Source of the DNA: an uncultured Pelagibacteraceae bacterium
GTDB taxonomy: Bacteria > Pseudomonadota > Alphaproteobacteria > Pelagibacterales > Pelagibacteraceae
Direction: 5' to 3'
DNA: 64,000 bases
Assembly: GCA_902577875.1 (NCBI GenBank)
Contig: CACHAX010000006.1
Location: 1 to 64,000, forward strand
Shown here: positions 8,732-18,051 of the stretch, piece by piece
Position numbering within the stretch: position 1 is the first letter of the stretch
Layout: every line of letters begins with the position of its first letter
Translations under genes and position numbers: made by a program
Notes under the pieces: generated by a model
Seen by the model: only the letters and a program-made list of their open reading frames with translations
What the model was told of the DNA's origin: nothing
Databases searched by the model: none

Positions 8732-9609
8732 TAATTATAATGTATTTTCCCTTCGATATATCTAAATTGAAAAATCGTAATTACTAATACAATCAACATC
8801 ATCATTATTGATTGAGCTCCTGCACTTCCTAAATCCAGTCCTCTAAATCCATCCATGTAAGCTTTATAAACTAGAGTTCTTGTTTCACCGGAAGGAGCAC
8901 CTATTGTTGTGGTATCAATAATTCCAAATGTATCAAAGAAAGCATACGTTATATTAATAATTATTAAAAAGAATGTAGTTGGCATTAATAATGGGAATGT
9001 AATTGTCCAAAATCTTCTAAAACTATTTTTACAGTCAATCATTGATGCTTCAATTACAGATTTTTGTATAGCTTGAAGTCCAGCCAAGAAGAAAATAAAA
9101 TTAGCACTGATTTGCTTCCAAGAACCAGCTATGATTACGTAAATATAAGAGTCGAACACACTTTCGTACCAATTAAATCCCCACAGTTCGTGAAATAAAT
9201 GATAAAGAAGACCAAATCTTTCACTAAAAAAATAATTTGCCATTACACCAACTACCGCAGGCGCAATTGCATAAGGCCAAATTAAAAGTGTTTTGTAAGT
9301 GCTTTTACCATGCATTACATTATTAGCCTGAACGGCAAGTAATAATCCAATTGAGCCTGTAATTAACGTAATAACAAAACTATAAATAATAGTAAATTTG
9401 AAAGCTATGAAATAAGCTGGATCATCAAAAATAAATAAAAAATTGTCAAACCATACAAACTTCGATCCAAATCCAAAAGCATCTTGCATTGTAAATGCAT
9501 CTCTAAAGGTTTGTATGATTGGCCAATATAAAAAAATTAACAATATACCTAGCTGCGGAGCTAAGAAAAGATATTGTGAATAGCTAGATTTGAATTGGAC
9601 TTTTTTCAT
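8731..9609 (-). CDS. ugpA: ABC transporter permease, glycerol-3-phosphate type
   Basis: This 292-residue membrane protein begins with the LAPQLGILLIFLYWPIIQT segment typical of MalF/UgpA permeases. It has about six membrane spans and the cytoplasmic loop VIEASMIDCKNSFRRFWTI near residue 185 that docks the ATPase. It would form the channel with a UgpE subunit. The start codon lies 15 bp past the hairpin that follows ugpB, so the permease genes are probably reached only by transcripts that pass that hairpin. Confidence 0.92.
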   Translation of the reverse strand: MKKVQFKSSYSQYLFLAPQLGILLIFLYWPIIQTFRDAFTMQDAFGFGSKFVWFDNFLFIFDDPAYFIAFKFTIIYSFVITLITGSIGLLLAVQANNVMHGKSTYKTLLIWPYAIAPAVVGVMANYFFSERFGLLYHLFHELWGFNWYESVFDSYIYVIIAGSWKQISANFIFFLAGLQAIQKSVIEASMIDCKNSFRRFWTITFPLLMPTTFFLIIINITYAFFDTFGIIDTTTIGAPSGETRTLVYKAYMDGFRGLDLGSAGAQSIMMMLIVLVITIFQFRYIEGKIHYN

Positions 9610-9624
9610 ACTTTTATAAAAATA

Positions 9625-9656
9625 AATAAGGAGGGTAAATTAATACCCTCCTTATT
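9625..9656 (-). terminator. Terminator-like hairpin between ugpB and ugpA
   Basis: A perfect 13-bp stem (9625-9637 with 9644-9656) encloses a 6-nt loop. On the minus strand, the direction of transcription, it is followed by a T-rich run (TATTTTTAT). It lies 13 bp after the ugpB stop. It probably ends most ugpB transcripts or protects their 3' end, with partial read-through into ugpA. Confidence 0.8.
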
Positions 9657-9669
9657 GTTTTAATTATTC

Positions 9670-10977
9670 TTACAAAGTTTTAGCAAATTGCTTTAACAAT
9701 TTAGCTGCACCTTTGTCCATATTCTGCAATCCTTTTTCGATTGATATTTTGCCGTTTAACATTGGCTCAATATTTTCGTAAATTACTTCACGAATTTGGG
9801 GCCAGTTACCAGCTCTATATCCACCAGGAATAGTTGAACCTTCTAAGCTTAATTGTTCACCAACTGCTTTATGATATGGAGAAGCTCTATAGAAATTTAT
9901 AGTTTCAGCTAACTCTATACCACCTTTAGTCACTGCAGAGTAACCAGTCATATTGTGATAATACAGATCCATTTCTGGAGAACCCATAAATTCTATAAAT
10001 TTAGCAAGTCCTTTGTACTCTTCCTCAGTATGACCATTTAAGATCCAGTTAGCAGCACCACCTATAAAAGTTGGATACTCTTTTCCTTTGGTTACTGAAT
10101 CCCAGTAAGGAATATGATTAACTGTAAAGTTTGGAACAACACCTTTCATTCCACCAAATGATGCAGCAGAACCAAACCAAAATGCAGCTTCACCTGCTAT
10201 AAATGGTGCTTGATTGTCTCCCCACGCTCTTCCTTTATAGCCATATAAACCTTTATCATACCATTCTTTAACTTTCTTCCAATGATAGACAAATGCATCA
10301 GTTTCAGCGAATAAAGTTTTTGTAGGAACAGCATCGTAACCATTATTTCCATCTAACATTAATAAATTATGTCTAGAAAAGAAATTTTCAGTCCAAATCC
10401 ATGGACTATGACTTTGAACTAAAGGAATGTATCCAGCAGCTTTGATTTTTGGAGCCATGGCCTCAAATTCTTCATAAGTTTTTGGCACAGATTCAATTCC
10501 AACCTCTTTCAAAATGTCCATGTTTGCATACATCAAACAAGTTGAACTATTGAAAGGTACACCAATCATTTTTCCATCAGAGTCGGCATAGAAATTTTTA
10601 ATGCCTGGAATATAGTTGTCAGCATCTACATCAATGCCATATTTCTTAGCCATTTCTTCAAAACCGATAACAACACCATTTTTTACTTGAGCTACCATGA
10701 TTGCAGCACCAGCATCATAAACCTGTGAATAGTGTGGTTGGTCGCCTGCTCTAAATGCAGCAATAGTTGCCGCCATGTTATCTTCATAACTTCCTTTTCC
10801 TGTAGGAATGACCGTATATTGATCTTGTGAAGCGTTAAATCTATTTGCAATTTCAATAATTACATCACCAAGAAAACCACTGTTTCCGTACCACCAATGA
10901 ATTTCTGTCTTTGAATAACTGTGTGATGTAAAAGAGAAAGTAAATAGAATTGTTAAAACACTAAGTATTTTTTTCAT
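9670..10977 (-). CDS. ugpB: ABC transporter substrate-binding protein, glycerol-3-phosphate type
   Basis: This 435-residue protein carries a signal peptide (LSVLTILFTFSFTSHSYS) followed by the mature start TEIHWWYGNSG. It has the size and organisation of UgpB (cluster B binding proteins), including late motifs such as PEMDLYYHNMTGYSAV and STIPGGYRAGNWPQIR. It should bind sn-glycerol 3-phosphate or glycerophosphodiesters in the periplasm. The operon with ugpA, ugpC and ugpQ supports this over a general sugar role. A good Shine-Dalgarno AGAAGGA lies at 10983-10989, 5 bp before the start. The 140-bp gap to glpD must hold divergent promoters. Confidence 0.93.
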   Translation of the reverse strand: MKKILSVLTILFTFSFTSHSYSKTEIHWWYGNSGFLGDVIIEIANRFNASQDQYTVIPTGKGSYEDNMAATIAAFRAGDQPHYSQVYDAGAAIMVAQVKNGVVIGFEEMAKKYGIDVDADNYIPGIKNFYADSDGKMIGVPFNSSTCLMYANMDILKEVGIESVPKTYEEFEAMAPKIKAAGYIPLVQSHSPWIWTENFFSRHNLLMLDGNNGYDAVPTKTLFAETDAFVYHWKKVKEWYDKGLYGYKGRAWGDNQAPFIAGEAAFWFGSAASFGGMKGVVPNFTVNHIPYWDSVTKGKEYPTFIGGAANWILNGHTEEEYKGLAKFIEFMGSPEMDLYYHNMTGYSAVTKGGIELAETINFYRASPYHKAVGEQLSLEGSTIPGGYRAGNWPQIREVIYENIEPMLNGKISIEKGLQNMDKGAAKLLKQFAKTL

Positions 10978-11117
10978 ATCTATCCTTCTGTTAAGTTTAT
11001 TTTATTTTTTATTAATAATTTATTAATGTTAAGATATTATGAAATTGTAAATAATTGCATTTAAAAATTTTAAATTTCTAAAAGAGGTTGTATATTTTAA
11101 AACAAATCATAATTTAA

Positions 11118-12269
11118 ATGTCTAAAAAATTTGATTTATTCATAATAGGTGGCGGTATAAACGGTGCAGGTATTGCAAGAGATGCTGCAGGTAGAGGTTT
11201 ATCAGTTTGTTTAGCTGACAAAGGTGAGATTGGAGGAGCAACCTCATCTTGGTCGACGAAATTAGTACATGGTGGTCTTCGTTATTTAGAAAATTATGAA
11301 TTCAGACTAGTTAGAGAATCTCTGAAAGAAAGAGAAATAGTTTATAAAATTGCCAGACATATTTCCAAACCGATTCCTTTTATAATTCCTTATGCAGATA
11401 AAATTCGACCAGCCTGGTTAATTAAAATTGGTTTATTTTTGTATGATAATTTAGGTGGCAAAAGCAATATACCAAAATCAAAAACGTTTGATCTTACAAA
11501 AAAATTTTCAAATATTCTTAAGCAAAAATACAAAACTGGTTTTCAATATTTTGACATACAAATTGACGATAAAAAATTAACGAAACTAAATGCTAAAGAT
11601 GCAAAAAGAAATAAAGCTAAAATACTAGAATATAACAAAGTTAAAAAAGCTGAAATTATTGGCAATGAATGGATTATTAGTCTTGAAAAAGGTGAAAAAG
11701 TAAAATCAAAAATTTTAATTAATGCATCTGGACCATGGATAAACGAAACCTTAAATAAAAATATAAAAATTAAATCTAAGAAAAAAATAAGATTAGTTAA
11801 AGGAAGTCATATTATTACAAAAAAATTGTACAAAGAAAATGTTGCATTCACATTTCAAAATACTGATAAAAGAATAATATTTGTGATACCTTATAAAGGA
11901 AAGTTTTCTTTAATTGGAACTACAGAAGTTGAGGTTAAATCACCAGAAAATAAAGGAATATCAAAAAAAGAAATTACATATTTAATTCGTTCAGTAAATA
12001 ATTACTTAAAAAAACAAATCAGAACAAAGGACATTGTAGATACTTATTCAGGGATAAGACCTCTAATTGAAGATTTTAATACAGCTTCAAAAGTCACAAG
12101 AGATTATGTTTTTGATTTAAAAATTATAAAAAAATTACCTTTATTGAATATATATGGAGGAAAACTAACCACCTACAGAAAATTGTCTGAAAAAGTCCTT
12201 TTTGACCTTAGAAAGTTTTTACCTAAAACAAAAAAAGGTCCATGGACACACAAAAAGAAGCTTCTCTAA
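11118..12269 (+). CDS. glpD: Glycerol-3-phosphate dehydrogenase (FAD), lacking the usual C-terminal domain
   Basis: The enzyme oxidises G3P to dihydroxyacetone phosphate at the membrane and passes electrons to quinone. The N-terminus has the FAD-binding FDLFIIGGGINGAGIARDAAGRG, here split as FIIGGGINGAG (residues 8-18), then ATSSWSTKLVHGGLRYLE. Later come VKGSHII, FVIPYKG, TYSGIRPLI and GGKLTTYRKL. The protein stops soon after GGKLTTYRKL at 383 residues, whereas GlpD of E. coli continues about 110 residues as a helical cap domain. The stop is followed directly by another gene, so this looks like the native end. The gene is divergent from ugpB and supplied by GlpK and Ugp. Confidence 0.92.
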   Translation: MSKKFDLFIIGGGINGAGIARDAAGRGLSVCLADKGEIGGATSSWSTKLVHGGLRYLENYEFRLVRESLKEREIVYKIARHISKPIPFIIPYADKIRPAWLIKIGLFLYDNLGGKSNIPKSKTFDLTKKFSNILKQKYKTGFQYFDIQIDDKKLTKLNAKDAKRNKAKILEYNKVKKAEIIGNEWIISLEKGEKVKSKILINASGPWINETLNKNIKIKSKKKIRLVKGSHIITKKLYKENVAFTFQNTDKRIIFVIPYKGKFSLIGTTEVEVKSPENKGISKKEITYLIRSVNNYLKKQIRTKDIVDTYSGIRPLIEDFNTASKVTRDYVFDLKIIKKLPLLNIYGGKLTTYRKLSEKVLFDLRKFLPKTKKGPWTHKKKLL

Positions 12270-12274
12270 ACTTA

Positions 12275-12949
12275 ATGACCGTTAAATTTGAAAAATTAAA
12301 AAAAACAATAATTAAATGCAATAAATGTCCAAGACTTGTAAAGTTTAGAAAAAAAATATCTACAGAAAAAAGAAAGCAATATATTAACCAAACCTATTGG
12401 GGGAAACCAGTAACAGGTTTTGGAGATATAAATGGAAAGATAATGATAGTAGGACTTGCACCAGCAGCACATGGTGGAACAAGAACAGGCAGAGTATTTA
12501 CAGGCGATAAATCCTCAGACTTTTTATACAAATGTTTACACAATGTAAAAATTGCTAATCAAAGTAATTCGGATCATATAAATGATGGATTGAAAATAAA
12601 AAATACTTTCATAACTCCAGCTTTAAAGTGTGTTCCTCCAGGAGATAAACCATTAAATGAAGAGTTAAAAAATTGCTTTAGTTATTTTAAATCTGAATTT
12701 GAAATACTTAAAAATCTTAAAATAATTGTAGCTTTAGGGAAAATTGCTTTTGATACTTGTGTAAAATTTTATAGAGAAAATTTTGATTACACTGAAAGAA
12801 TAAAATTTGGTCATGGAACATATTTTAAATTACCTAACAATGTGTTGTTAATGGGGTGTTATCATCCAAGTCCTAGAAATGTAAATACCGGACGAATTAA
12901 TGAAAAACAAATGACTAAACTATTTAAAAAAGTAAAAGAACTAGTTTAA
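12275..12949 (+). CDS. Uracil-DNA glycosylase, family 5 (UDGb)
   Basis: The protein removes uracil or related deaminated bases from DNA. It has an Fe-S cluster cysteine near the N-terminus (KCNKCPRLVKFR), the glycosylase motif GLAPAAHGGTRTGRVFTGD near residues 60-80 and the C-terminal GCYHPSPRNVNTGR. The spacing and the GLAPA motif fit family 5 rather than family 4. The ATG at 12275, 5 bp after the glpD stop, is preferred. An in-frame ATG at 12242 would add 11 residues and overlap glpD. The gene runs 9 bp into the convergent thioesterase gene. Confidence 0.9.
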   Translation: MTVKFEKLKKTIIKCNKCPRLVKFRKKISTEKRKQYINQTYWGKPVTGFGDINGKIMIVGLAPAAHGGTRTGRVFTGDKSSDFLYKCLHNVKIANQSNSDHINDGLKIKNTFITPALKCVPPGDKPLNEELKNCFSYFKSEFEILKNLKIIVALGKIAFDTCVKFYRENFDYTERIKFGHGTYFKLPNNVLLMGCYHPSPRNVNTGRINEKQMTKLFKKVKELV

Positions 12950-13333
12950 TTTGTTAATAAATACTTTTGGAAGTTTTACTGGTTTTCCCAAATTATTTAG
13001 AGATACTAATTTAATCTCTGCATCACATAAAATATCTGATTTTCTTTTAATTACTTGTGACATTGTAATAGTAGTTAAAGTATTAGATTTAACTTTTGTG
13101 AAAACGGTAATTTTATCCTCAAATTTTGCTGGTTTTTTAAAATCTACGTTGCAAGTTTTAACAGCTATTAAAACATTATATTTATCTAATAACTTTTTAT
13201 TTGAATATCCTAATGAATAAATAAGCTCAGATCTTGCTCTTTCAAAGTACTTTAAATAATTTGCGTGGTAAACTATTCCACCAAAATCAGTATCCTCATA
13301 GTATACTTTTAAATTATACTTAAATACTTTCAT
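12941..13333 (-). CDS. YbgC/FadM-family acyl-CoA thioesterase
   Basis: The 130-residue single hotdog domain contains the family motif YYEDTDFGGIVYHANYLKYF (residues 10-29), with the catalytic Asp in EDTD, then ERARSELIYSLGY. Length and motif match YbgC-type 4-hydroxybenzoyl-CoA-thioesterase-like proteins, which hydrolyse acyl-CoA. It is usually linked to tol-pal genes in proteobacteria, but no tol gene is nearby here. It overlaps the end of the uracil glycosylase gene by 9 bp and precedes nothing obviously related. Confidence 0.9.
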   Translation of the reverse strand: MKVFKYNLKVYYEDTDFGGIVYHANYLKYFERARSELIYSLGYSNKKLLDKYNVLIAVKTCNVDFKKPAKFEDKITVFTKVKSNTLTTITMSQVIKRKSDILCDAEIKLVSLNNLGKPVKLPKVFINKLN

Positions 13334-13352
13334 CAGTTTATATTAATAAAAT

Positions 13353-14006
13353 TTATTGAGAAGAAAAATAGATATTTTGATAGTAAGAAATTGATTTTTT
13401 CTTGGAATTATCTGTATCTGACATGATCGCTATACCATCTAGCTCATTAACATCTAAATTATGGAATTTTTTGAAATCTTCTTTAACATTTGCTTTGACG
13501 GTTACCCATTCATTTAAGTTTGTCTTTGTAGTAGCAAGAACATTATCTATAGATTTTTTAGTGTATGGACTTGGTGAATTGCTCCCAACATCTTGATTGC
13601 TTGAAAAAACATAATTTATTGCTCTATTTGATAAAGCGGTAGCTCCAGTTTTCTTGATAACAAATACTCTTGCCGCAAAATCGTGACCCTTTTTAGCTGT
13701 CTCATCTATCCCTGGTATATCTTTCTCAATTTTCCAAGTTATATTTACGAAAGGTGTTTTATTTAGATCAATTTTAATCTCTTTACCTAGGCCAGAAGCA
13801 GCATTATCTGCAATAGCTTTTAAGTAATTGCCATTATCATTAGAACCGGTTGTATATGAAGTTTTATTATCTGCCCCTCTTACTTTTCTAACTGTCAATT
13901 CTGATAGCTCTTTGTCTGTAAAATCAAATACTTTTATGTTCTCTGCATACAAGGTAGTTTGAGACAACGCTGTAACTAAAATTAAATTAAAAAAAAATCT
14001 AAACAT
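13353..14006 (-). CDS. DUF3047 family secreted protein
   Basis: This 217-residue protein has an N-terminal signal segment (FFFNLILVTALSQTTLYA). The mature region shows the DUF3047 pattern: WKIEKDIPG, then HDFAARVFVIKK, RAINYVFSSNQDVGS, NEWVTVKANVKEDFKKFH and the late IAIMSDTDNSKKKSISYYQ. Members are exported and of unknown function; the fold is thought to be a beta sandwich. The gene lies 19 bp upstream of the YbgC gene in the same direction. Nothing in the neighbours suggests a specific role. Confidence 0.8.
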   Translation of the reverse strand: MFRFFFNLILVTALSQTTLYAENIKVFDFTDKELSELTVRKVRGADNKTSYTTGSNDNGNYLKAIADNAASGLGKEIKIDLNKTPFVNITWKIEKDIPGIDETAKKGHDFAARVFVIKKTGATALSNRAINYVFSSNQDVGSNSPSPYTKKSIDNVLATTKTNLNEWVTVKANVKEDFKKFHNLDVNELDGIAIMSDTDNSKKKSISYYQNIYFSSQ

Positions 14007-14101
14007 GTCATCTCTATATAAAAGATAAAATAATTTTCAAATTCAAAATTTTGACATTATTTAAACATGCATAAATCATTATTGATCTCTACTTAGATAA
14101 T

Positions 14102-14233
14102 ATGAAATTAACAGTTCTTTTTGGTTTGATGATTTATTGGTCTATAATTATAACTGCACCTGTAATTTCAAAAAATTCAGAAAAATTTGGAGAAAAAAAG
14201 GTATTAATACCTCTTAAAAAACCAAGAATTTAA
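14102..14233 (+). CDS. Small predicted membrane or exported peptide, 43 aa
   Basis: A 43-codon frame opens with ATG at 14102 and encodes MKLTVLFGLMIYWSIIITAP, a good signal or membrane segment, followed by a short charged tail (KNSEKFGEKKVLIPLKKPRI). It fills an otherwise empty 220-bp gap and ends 4 bp inside the convergent alcohol dehydrogenase gene. The alternation of hydrophobic start and lysine-rich tail is like other small SAR11 exported proteins. No family is recognised, and without conservation data it may not be translated. Confidence 0.4.
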   Translation: MKLTVLFGLMIYWSIIITAPVISKNSEKFGEKKVLIPLKKPRI

Positions 14234-15237
14234 GGCAGAAGCACTATCTTTGGAGCCGAACAGGTTCCATCATGAATTTCTTTAAAAGCTCCCCATCCAT
14301 CTTTAAGATTTCTGTACTCAATCCACTCTATCTTGCCTAGTTTGTTATTGGTTAAAATATCAATAGTTTCTCCAAATTCTTTGTTTGTGTAACAATAAGT
14401 TCCAATAAAAGTAACCTCTTGAAGGGTTGCTTTTCTAAAATTAAAAGATCCTGCAGGCTGAGTTAGTCCGATATGAACTATTATTCCACCGGGTTTTACT
14501 ACACTGATTGCCTGTTGTCTTGAAACTTCAAGTCCAACTGTATCAAAAACTAAATCAAAGCTACTCTCTTTAATATCTTTATGATCTGGTGATACTGTTT
14601 TTGCATCTACATATTTTGAGCATGCATTAAGTCTTTTTTGATTAGGATCAGAAATTGTCAGATTAGTATTTCCTTGGATCTTGGATAAAATTAAAGCACA
14701 TAATAGCCCAATTGCTCCACCACCTTGAACAAGCGTTCTACATTCATTTAATGGTTTTTTTGACGCTTCTACTGCTAATAATACTGCGTGATATGAAACT
14801 GCTGTTGGTTCTGCAACTGCAGCCTCTTTTACATCAAGTTTTTTAGGAACTTTAAAAATATTATGATCTGGAACTGTAATGAGTTCAGCAAATGCACCTT
14901 GCCTTTCGTAAGGTCTATTCATTCCTAGAAGAACTCTATCTGGACATAAATGTTCTCTTCCATTCTTGCAGTATTCACAATTTCTACAAGTTATTAATGG
15001 ATTAAGAACTGAAATTTGATCTTTAAGCTTGCCGTTAATTATTTGACCGCTAACTTCATGACCTAAAATTAATGGTGGAATTCTTCTCTCGTCTTTTCCG
15101 TGGTAAGCATGCATATCTGAGCCACAGATACCTGATGCATGAACTTTAAGAATACTTTCTCCTGGTTTTTCAGAAGGTTCTTTTTCTTCCCTGAATTCCA
15201 TTTCCTCAACACCAGTATAGACAAGCGCTTTCATCAT
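14230..15237 (-). CDS. Zinc-binding alcohol dehydrogenase (MDR superfamily)
   Basis: This 335-residue medium-chain dehydrogenase has the catalytic-zinc region GICGSDMHAYHG and GHEVSGQI near residues 36-65. The four structural-zinc cysteines lie in CRNCEYCKNGREHLCPD (about 88-104), and the NAD-binding glycine region is VQGGGAIGLLCALILS near 165. It would oxidise a secondary alcohol, polyol or hydroxy acid with NAD(P). It overlaps the NCS1 permease gene by 1 bp and so belongs to the same operon as the TRAP system at 16.7-19.8 kb. The substrate is probably something that transporter imports (inference). Confidence 0.9.
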   Translation of the reverse strand: MMKALVYTGVEEMEFREEKEPSEKPGESILKVHASGICGSDMHAYHGKDERRIPPLILGHEVSGQIINGKLKDQISVLNPLITCRNCEYCKNGREHLCPDRVLLGMNRPYERQGAFAELITVPDHNIFKVPKKLDVKEAAVAEPTAVSYHAVLLAVEASKKPLNECRTLVQGGGAIGLLCALILSKIQGNTNLTISDPNQKRLNACSKYVDAKTVSPDHKDIKESSFDLVFDTVGLEVSRQQAISVVKPGGIIVHIGLTQPAGSFNFRKATLQEVTFIGTYCYTNKEFGETIDILTNNKLGKIEWIEYRNLKDGWGAFKEIHDGTCSAPKIVLLP

Positions 15238-16691
15238 TATTTATTATTTAACAAATAATATACTAAATAAGATGTGAATGCTCCAATAATCCATCCAAAA
15301 GATTGATATTGTATTAAGCTTTCATTTAGCAAAGATGATAAAGAAAATATTGATCCAATTAAAAGAGCATACAATGCTTTGAAGTTCCAACCGTTACTGT
15401 AAATATATTCCGTATGTTCTTTAGGATAAAAAAGCTCTTTATGATTAATTTGTTGTTTTTTAAATAAATAATAGTCTGCAACCAATACTCCAAAAATTGG
15501 GCCAAAAGTCGTAGCTACAGCTTCAACAAATATCAAAACATTAGCTTTACTAAAAATTGAAAGCCAAAATGTTGAAATAATTAATCCAATAATTGATATT
15601 ACAATTCCTGTTTTTTTTAACGTTAAAGAGTTCGGGAAAAAATTTATCAATGTATTTTGCGAAGGAATATAATTTGCTATCAAATTAGTTGATAACGAAG
15701 AGATGATAATAAATATCAAGCAAAAGAAAGTTAAAAAATTATTATTAAATTTTCCAACTATATCATTTGGATTTGTAAGTAGACTTGAAGCATTTAATCC
15801 TTTACTGGTGAGAATAATATCTGAACCTAAAGTGATCAAAACAGAGAAAAAAGAAAAGAATATTAAATTTAATATTATACTTAAGTTTCCTTTGGTCATC
15901 TCTTTATAATTCATTGAGTATCTAGAAAAATCACCAAATGTGAGGAGAACTATAGCAAAATAAGCAAATAAAGTTCCTGTAATTGATATTATTGGAGCAA
16001 TATTTGACTGAATTGTAAAACTACTAAAAACTAAACTAAGTTTTATTCCATTCAAAAGTTCATTGTAATATTCAGATAAAATAATGATAAGTATTACAGA
16101 TAACCCAAAGTACACGAAAAGACCTGAAAAATTAATAAATGATTTTAGAAAATTCTGTCCTTTTGTAAAAAGGATGTATTGAAATATTAAAGTTAAAAAT
16201 AAACAAACCCAATCAATTAAATTCAAACCAAAAAAGAATAATAAAAATATTTCATTCTGTAAGAGTTGATTGTCTATTTTAAATAGTATTATCCTTGCAA
16301 TATAGCCTAGTGACTTTGATATAAAGAAAGTTTGCACACCAAACATGAACAAACCAACTAAACCTCTGATCATTCCTACATATCTGGCAGCAGTAAAACC
16401 CATTGAAAGTCTGAGAATTGTTGGAAAACTTAAACCACTACTTTGAGAAATTTTTCCAATAATGTTAGCAAAAAAGAATACTAATAATCCTGCTAGCAAT
16501 GATCCTGTTAGGACAACAAAAAAATTCAGATCATAGAATAAATATAAAGCTGATATTAAAGAGAACCCAACAATTGTTTGAATGTTTATGGCCCAAAAGT
16601 TAAAATAATTTTTCCAACTCCAGTCTCTATTATTAGGATTTATTGAAACTAGTTCCCAATTTCTTAGTTGAAATTTTTCGCTTTTACTCAC
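15237..16691 (-). CDS. NCS1-family nucleobase/hydantoin:cation symporter
   Basis: The 484-residue product has about twelve hydrophobic segments. It begins with the NCS1-like NWELVSINPNNRDWSWKNYFN, here seen as RDWSWKNYFNFWAIN near residue 18, and includes SSGLSFPTILRLSMGF and the late FVEAVATTFGPIFGVLVADY. The family imports cytosine, purines, allantoin, hydantoins or thiamine with a cation. The nearest genes are a zinc alcohol dehydrogenase and a TRAP transporter, and no purine catabolic gene is present, so the substrate remains open. Confidence 0.85.
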   Translation of the reverse strand: MSKSEKFQLRNWELVSINPNNRDWSWKNYFNFWAINIQTIVGFSLISALYLFYDLNFFVVLTGSLLAGLLVFFFANIIGKISQSSGLSFPTILRLSMGFTAARYVGMIRGLVGLFMFGVQTFFISKSLGYIARIILFKIDNQLLQNEIFLLFFFGLNLIDWVCLFLTLIFQYILFTKGQNFLKSFINFSGLFVYFGLSVILIIILSEYYNELLNGIKLSLVFSSFTIQSNIAPIISITGTLFAYFAIVLLTFGDFSRYSMNYKEMTKGNLSIILNLIFFSFFSVLITLGSDIILTSKGLNASSLLTNPNDIVGKFNNNFLTFFCLIFIIISSLSTNLIANYIPSQNTLINFFPNSLTLKKTGIVISIIGLIISTFWLSIFSKANVLIFVEAVATTFGPIFGVLVADYYLFKKQQINHKELFYPKEHTEYIYSNGWNFKALYALLIGSIFSLSSLLNESLIQYQSFGWIIGAFTSYLVYYLLNNK

Positions 16692-16713
16692 TTAAATGAT
16701 ATTAATCAATTAT

Positions 16714-18051
16714 TTACTGCTGTCCATATAAGAGAGTTGGCAACCATAGTACTATTTTTGGATACGCTATGATTATAATTAATCCAATTATCTGTAATAC
16801 CATGAACTGCATCATTCCAAGATAAATATCTTTTAAATCCCAACTTGGAACAACACCCTTTAAGAAATAAGCAGATAACGCTACTGGGGGTGAGAGCCAG
16901 GCGGTTTGCAAATTAACAGCAACAAGGATTGCAAACCAGGTTAAATTAAATCCTAATGCTTCAACCAATGGTAAAATAATAGGAACAACTATCATAACAA
17001 TAGGTACCCACTCTAATGGCCATCCTAAAAGAAAAATCATAATCATGATTATTCCTAAAATTAAATATTTATTCATCTCAAGTGATAAAAGAAAATCTGT
17101 TAAAACCATTGGAGTTCCTAATCTTGCAAATACCGCTCCAAAGAAATTAGAAGCAGCAACTAAAACCATAATTAATGCAGAAATCTCTAGAGTTTTAACT
17201 AATGCATCTTGTAATTTTTTTAATGTTAATTTTTTGTATGCTAATGAAAGCAATAATGCACCACCTGCTCCACATCCTGCAGCTTCTGTTGGTGTAGCAA
17301 ATCCAAATAAAATACTACCTAATGCAGCAAATACTAATGCTGCGGGTGGCACTAATCCTAAGAAAAATTCTAGCCATAATTTTTTTAAATCTGTTGTTCT
17401 TAATTCCTCTGGTATGGGTGGACCTAATTTTGGGTTCATCATACATCTGAAAGTGGTGTATGCAGCATATAAGCATGCCAACAATATTCCTGGAACTATT
17501 GCTGCAGCAAATAGATCGGTTACGGGAATTTCCATAATTGGACCCATAACTACAAGCATAATACTTGGAGGAATTAAAATACCCAAAGTTCCTCCGGCAG
17601 TAATCGTACCGGCAGCTAATTTTACATCATAGTTTGATCTATTCATTGATTTTGCAGCCATAATTCCAAGAATTGTAACTGATGCACCAACTATTCCAGT
17701 AGCAGCTGCGAATATTACCGAAACAAATAAAACTGCATAATATAAAGAGCCTCTAACTCTTGCTAACATCATTTGGAAAGCTGAGAATAATCTCTCCATT
17801 AAACCTGCTTGTTCCATCATTATTCCCATAAATACAAATAACGGGACGGCGGCGAGAGTTTGTTCGGTCATTACCATCGAAAATTGAAGTGTCATTAAAT
17901 AGAAAACTAATTTTCCAAAACCTAAATAACCAAAAACGAAACCTAAAAAAATAAGAGTAAATGAAATTGGAAATCCTATAAATATGGCAAACAACATCAC
18001 ACCAATAAGTATGAAACCTAAAATTGCCGGGTCTATTAAATGTGAAAGCAT
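16714..18051 (-). CDS. dctM: TRAP transporter large permease (DctM)
   Basis: This 445-residue protein has at least eleven hydrophobic segments and typical DctM motifs: VPLFVFMGIMMEQAGL near residue 70, GIVGASVTILGIMAA, GTLGILIPPSIMLVV near 155 and FGFATPTEAAGCGAGGALL. It is the channel subunit of a secondary, sodium-driven importer that uses a periplasmic binding protein. It overlaps the small permease gene by 1 bp. Together with the dctP at 18.7-19.8 kb it forms a TakP/YiaO-like system, probably for a keto- or hydroxy-acid. Confidence 0.94.
   Translation of the reverse strand: MLSHLIDPAILGFILIGVMLFAIFIGFPISFTLIFLGFVFGYLGFGKLVFYLMTLQFSMVMTEQTLAAVPLFVFMGIMMEQAGLMERLFSAFQMMLARVRGSLYYAVLFVSVIFAAATGIVGASVTILGIMAAKSMNRSNYDVKLAAGTITAGGTLGILIPPSIMLVVMGPIMEIPVTDLFAAAIVPGILLACLYAAYTTFRCMMNPKLGPPIPEELRTTDLKKLWLEFFLGLVPPAALVFAALGSILFGFATPTEAAGCGAGGALLLSLAYKKLTLKKLQDALVKTLEISALIMVLVAASNFFGAVFARLGTPMVLTDFLLSLEMNKYLILGIIMIMIFLLGWPLEWVPIVMIVVPIILPLVEALGFNLTWFAILVAVNLQTAWLSPPVALSAYFLKGVVPSWDLKDIYLGMMQFMVLQIIGLIIIIAYPKIVLWLPTLLYGQQ

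Noticed and set aside
12242-12274. Upstream ATG for the uracil glycosylase
   Set aside because: It would overlap glpD by 28 bp and add residues not seen in the family. The ATG at 12275 follows the glpD stop by 5 bp.
17045-17632. 195-codon plus-strand frame opposite dctM
   Set aside because: Antisense to strongly conserved DctM motifs. The translation is the Asn/Ala/Pro-rich pattern expected opposite membrane helices.
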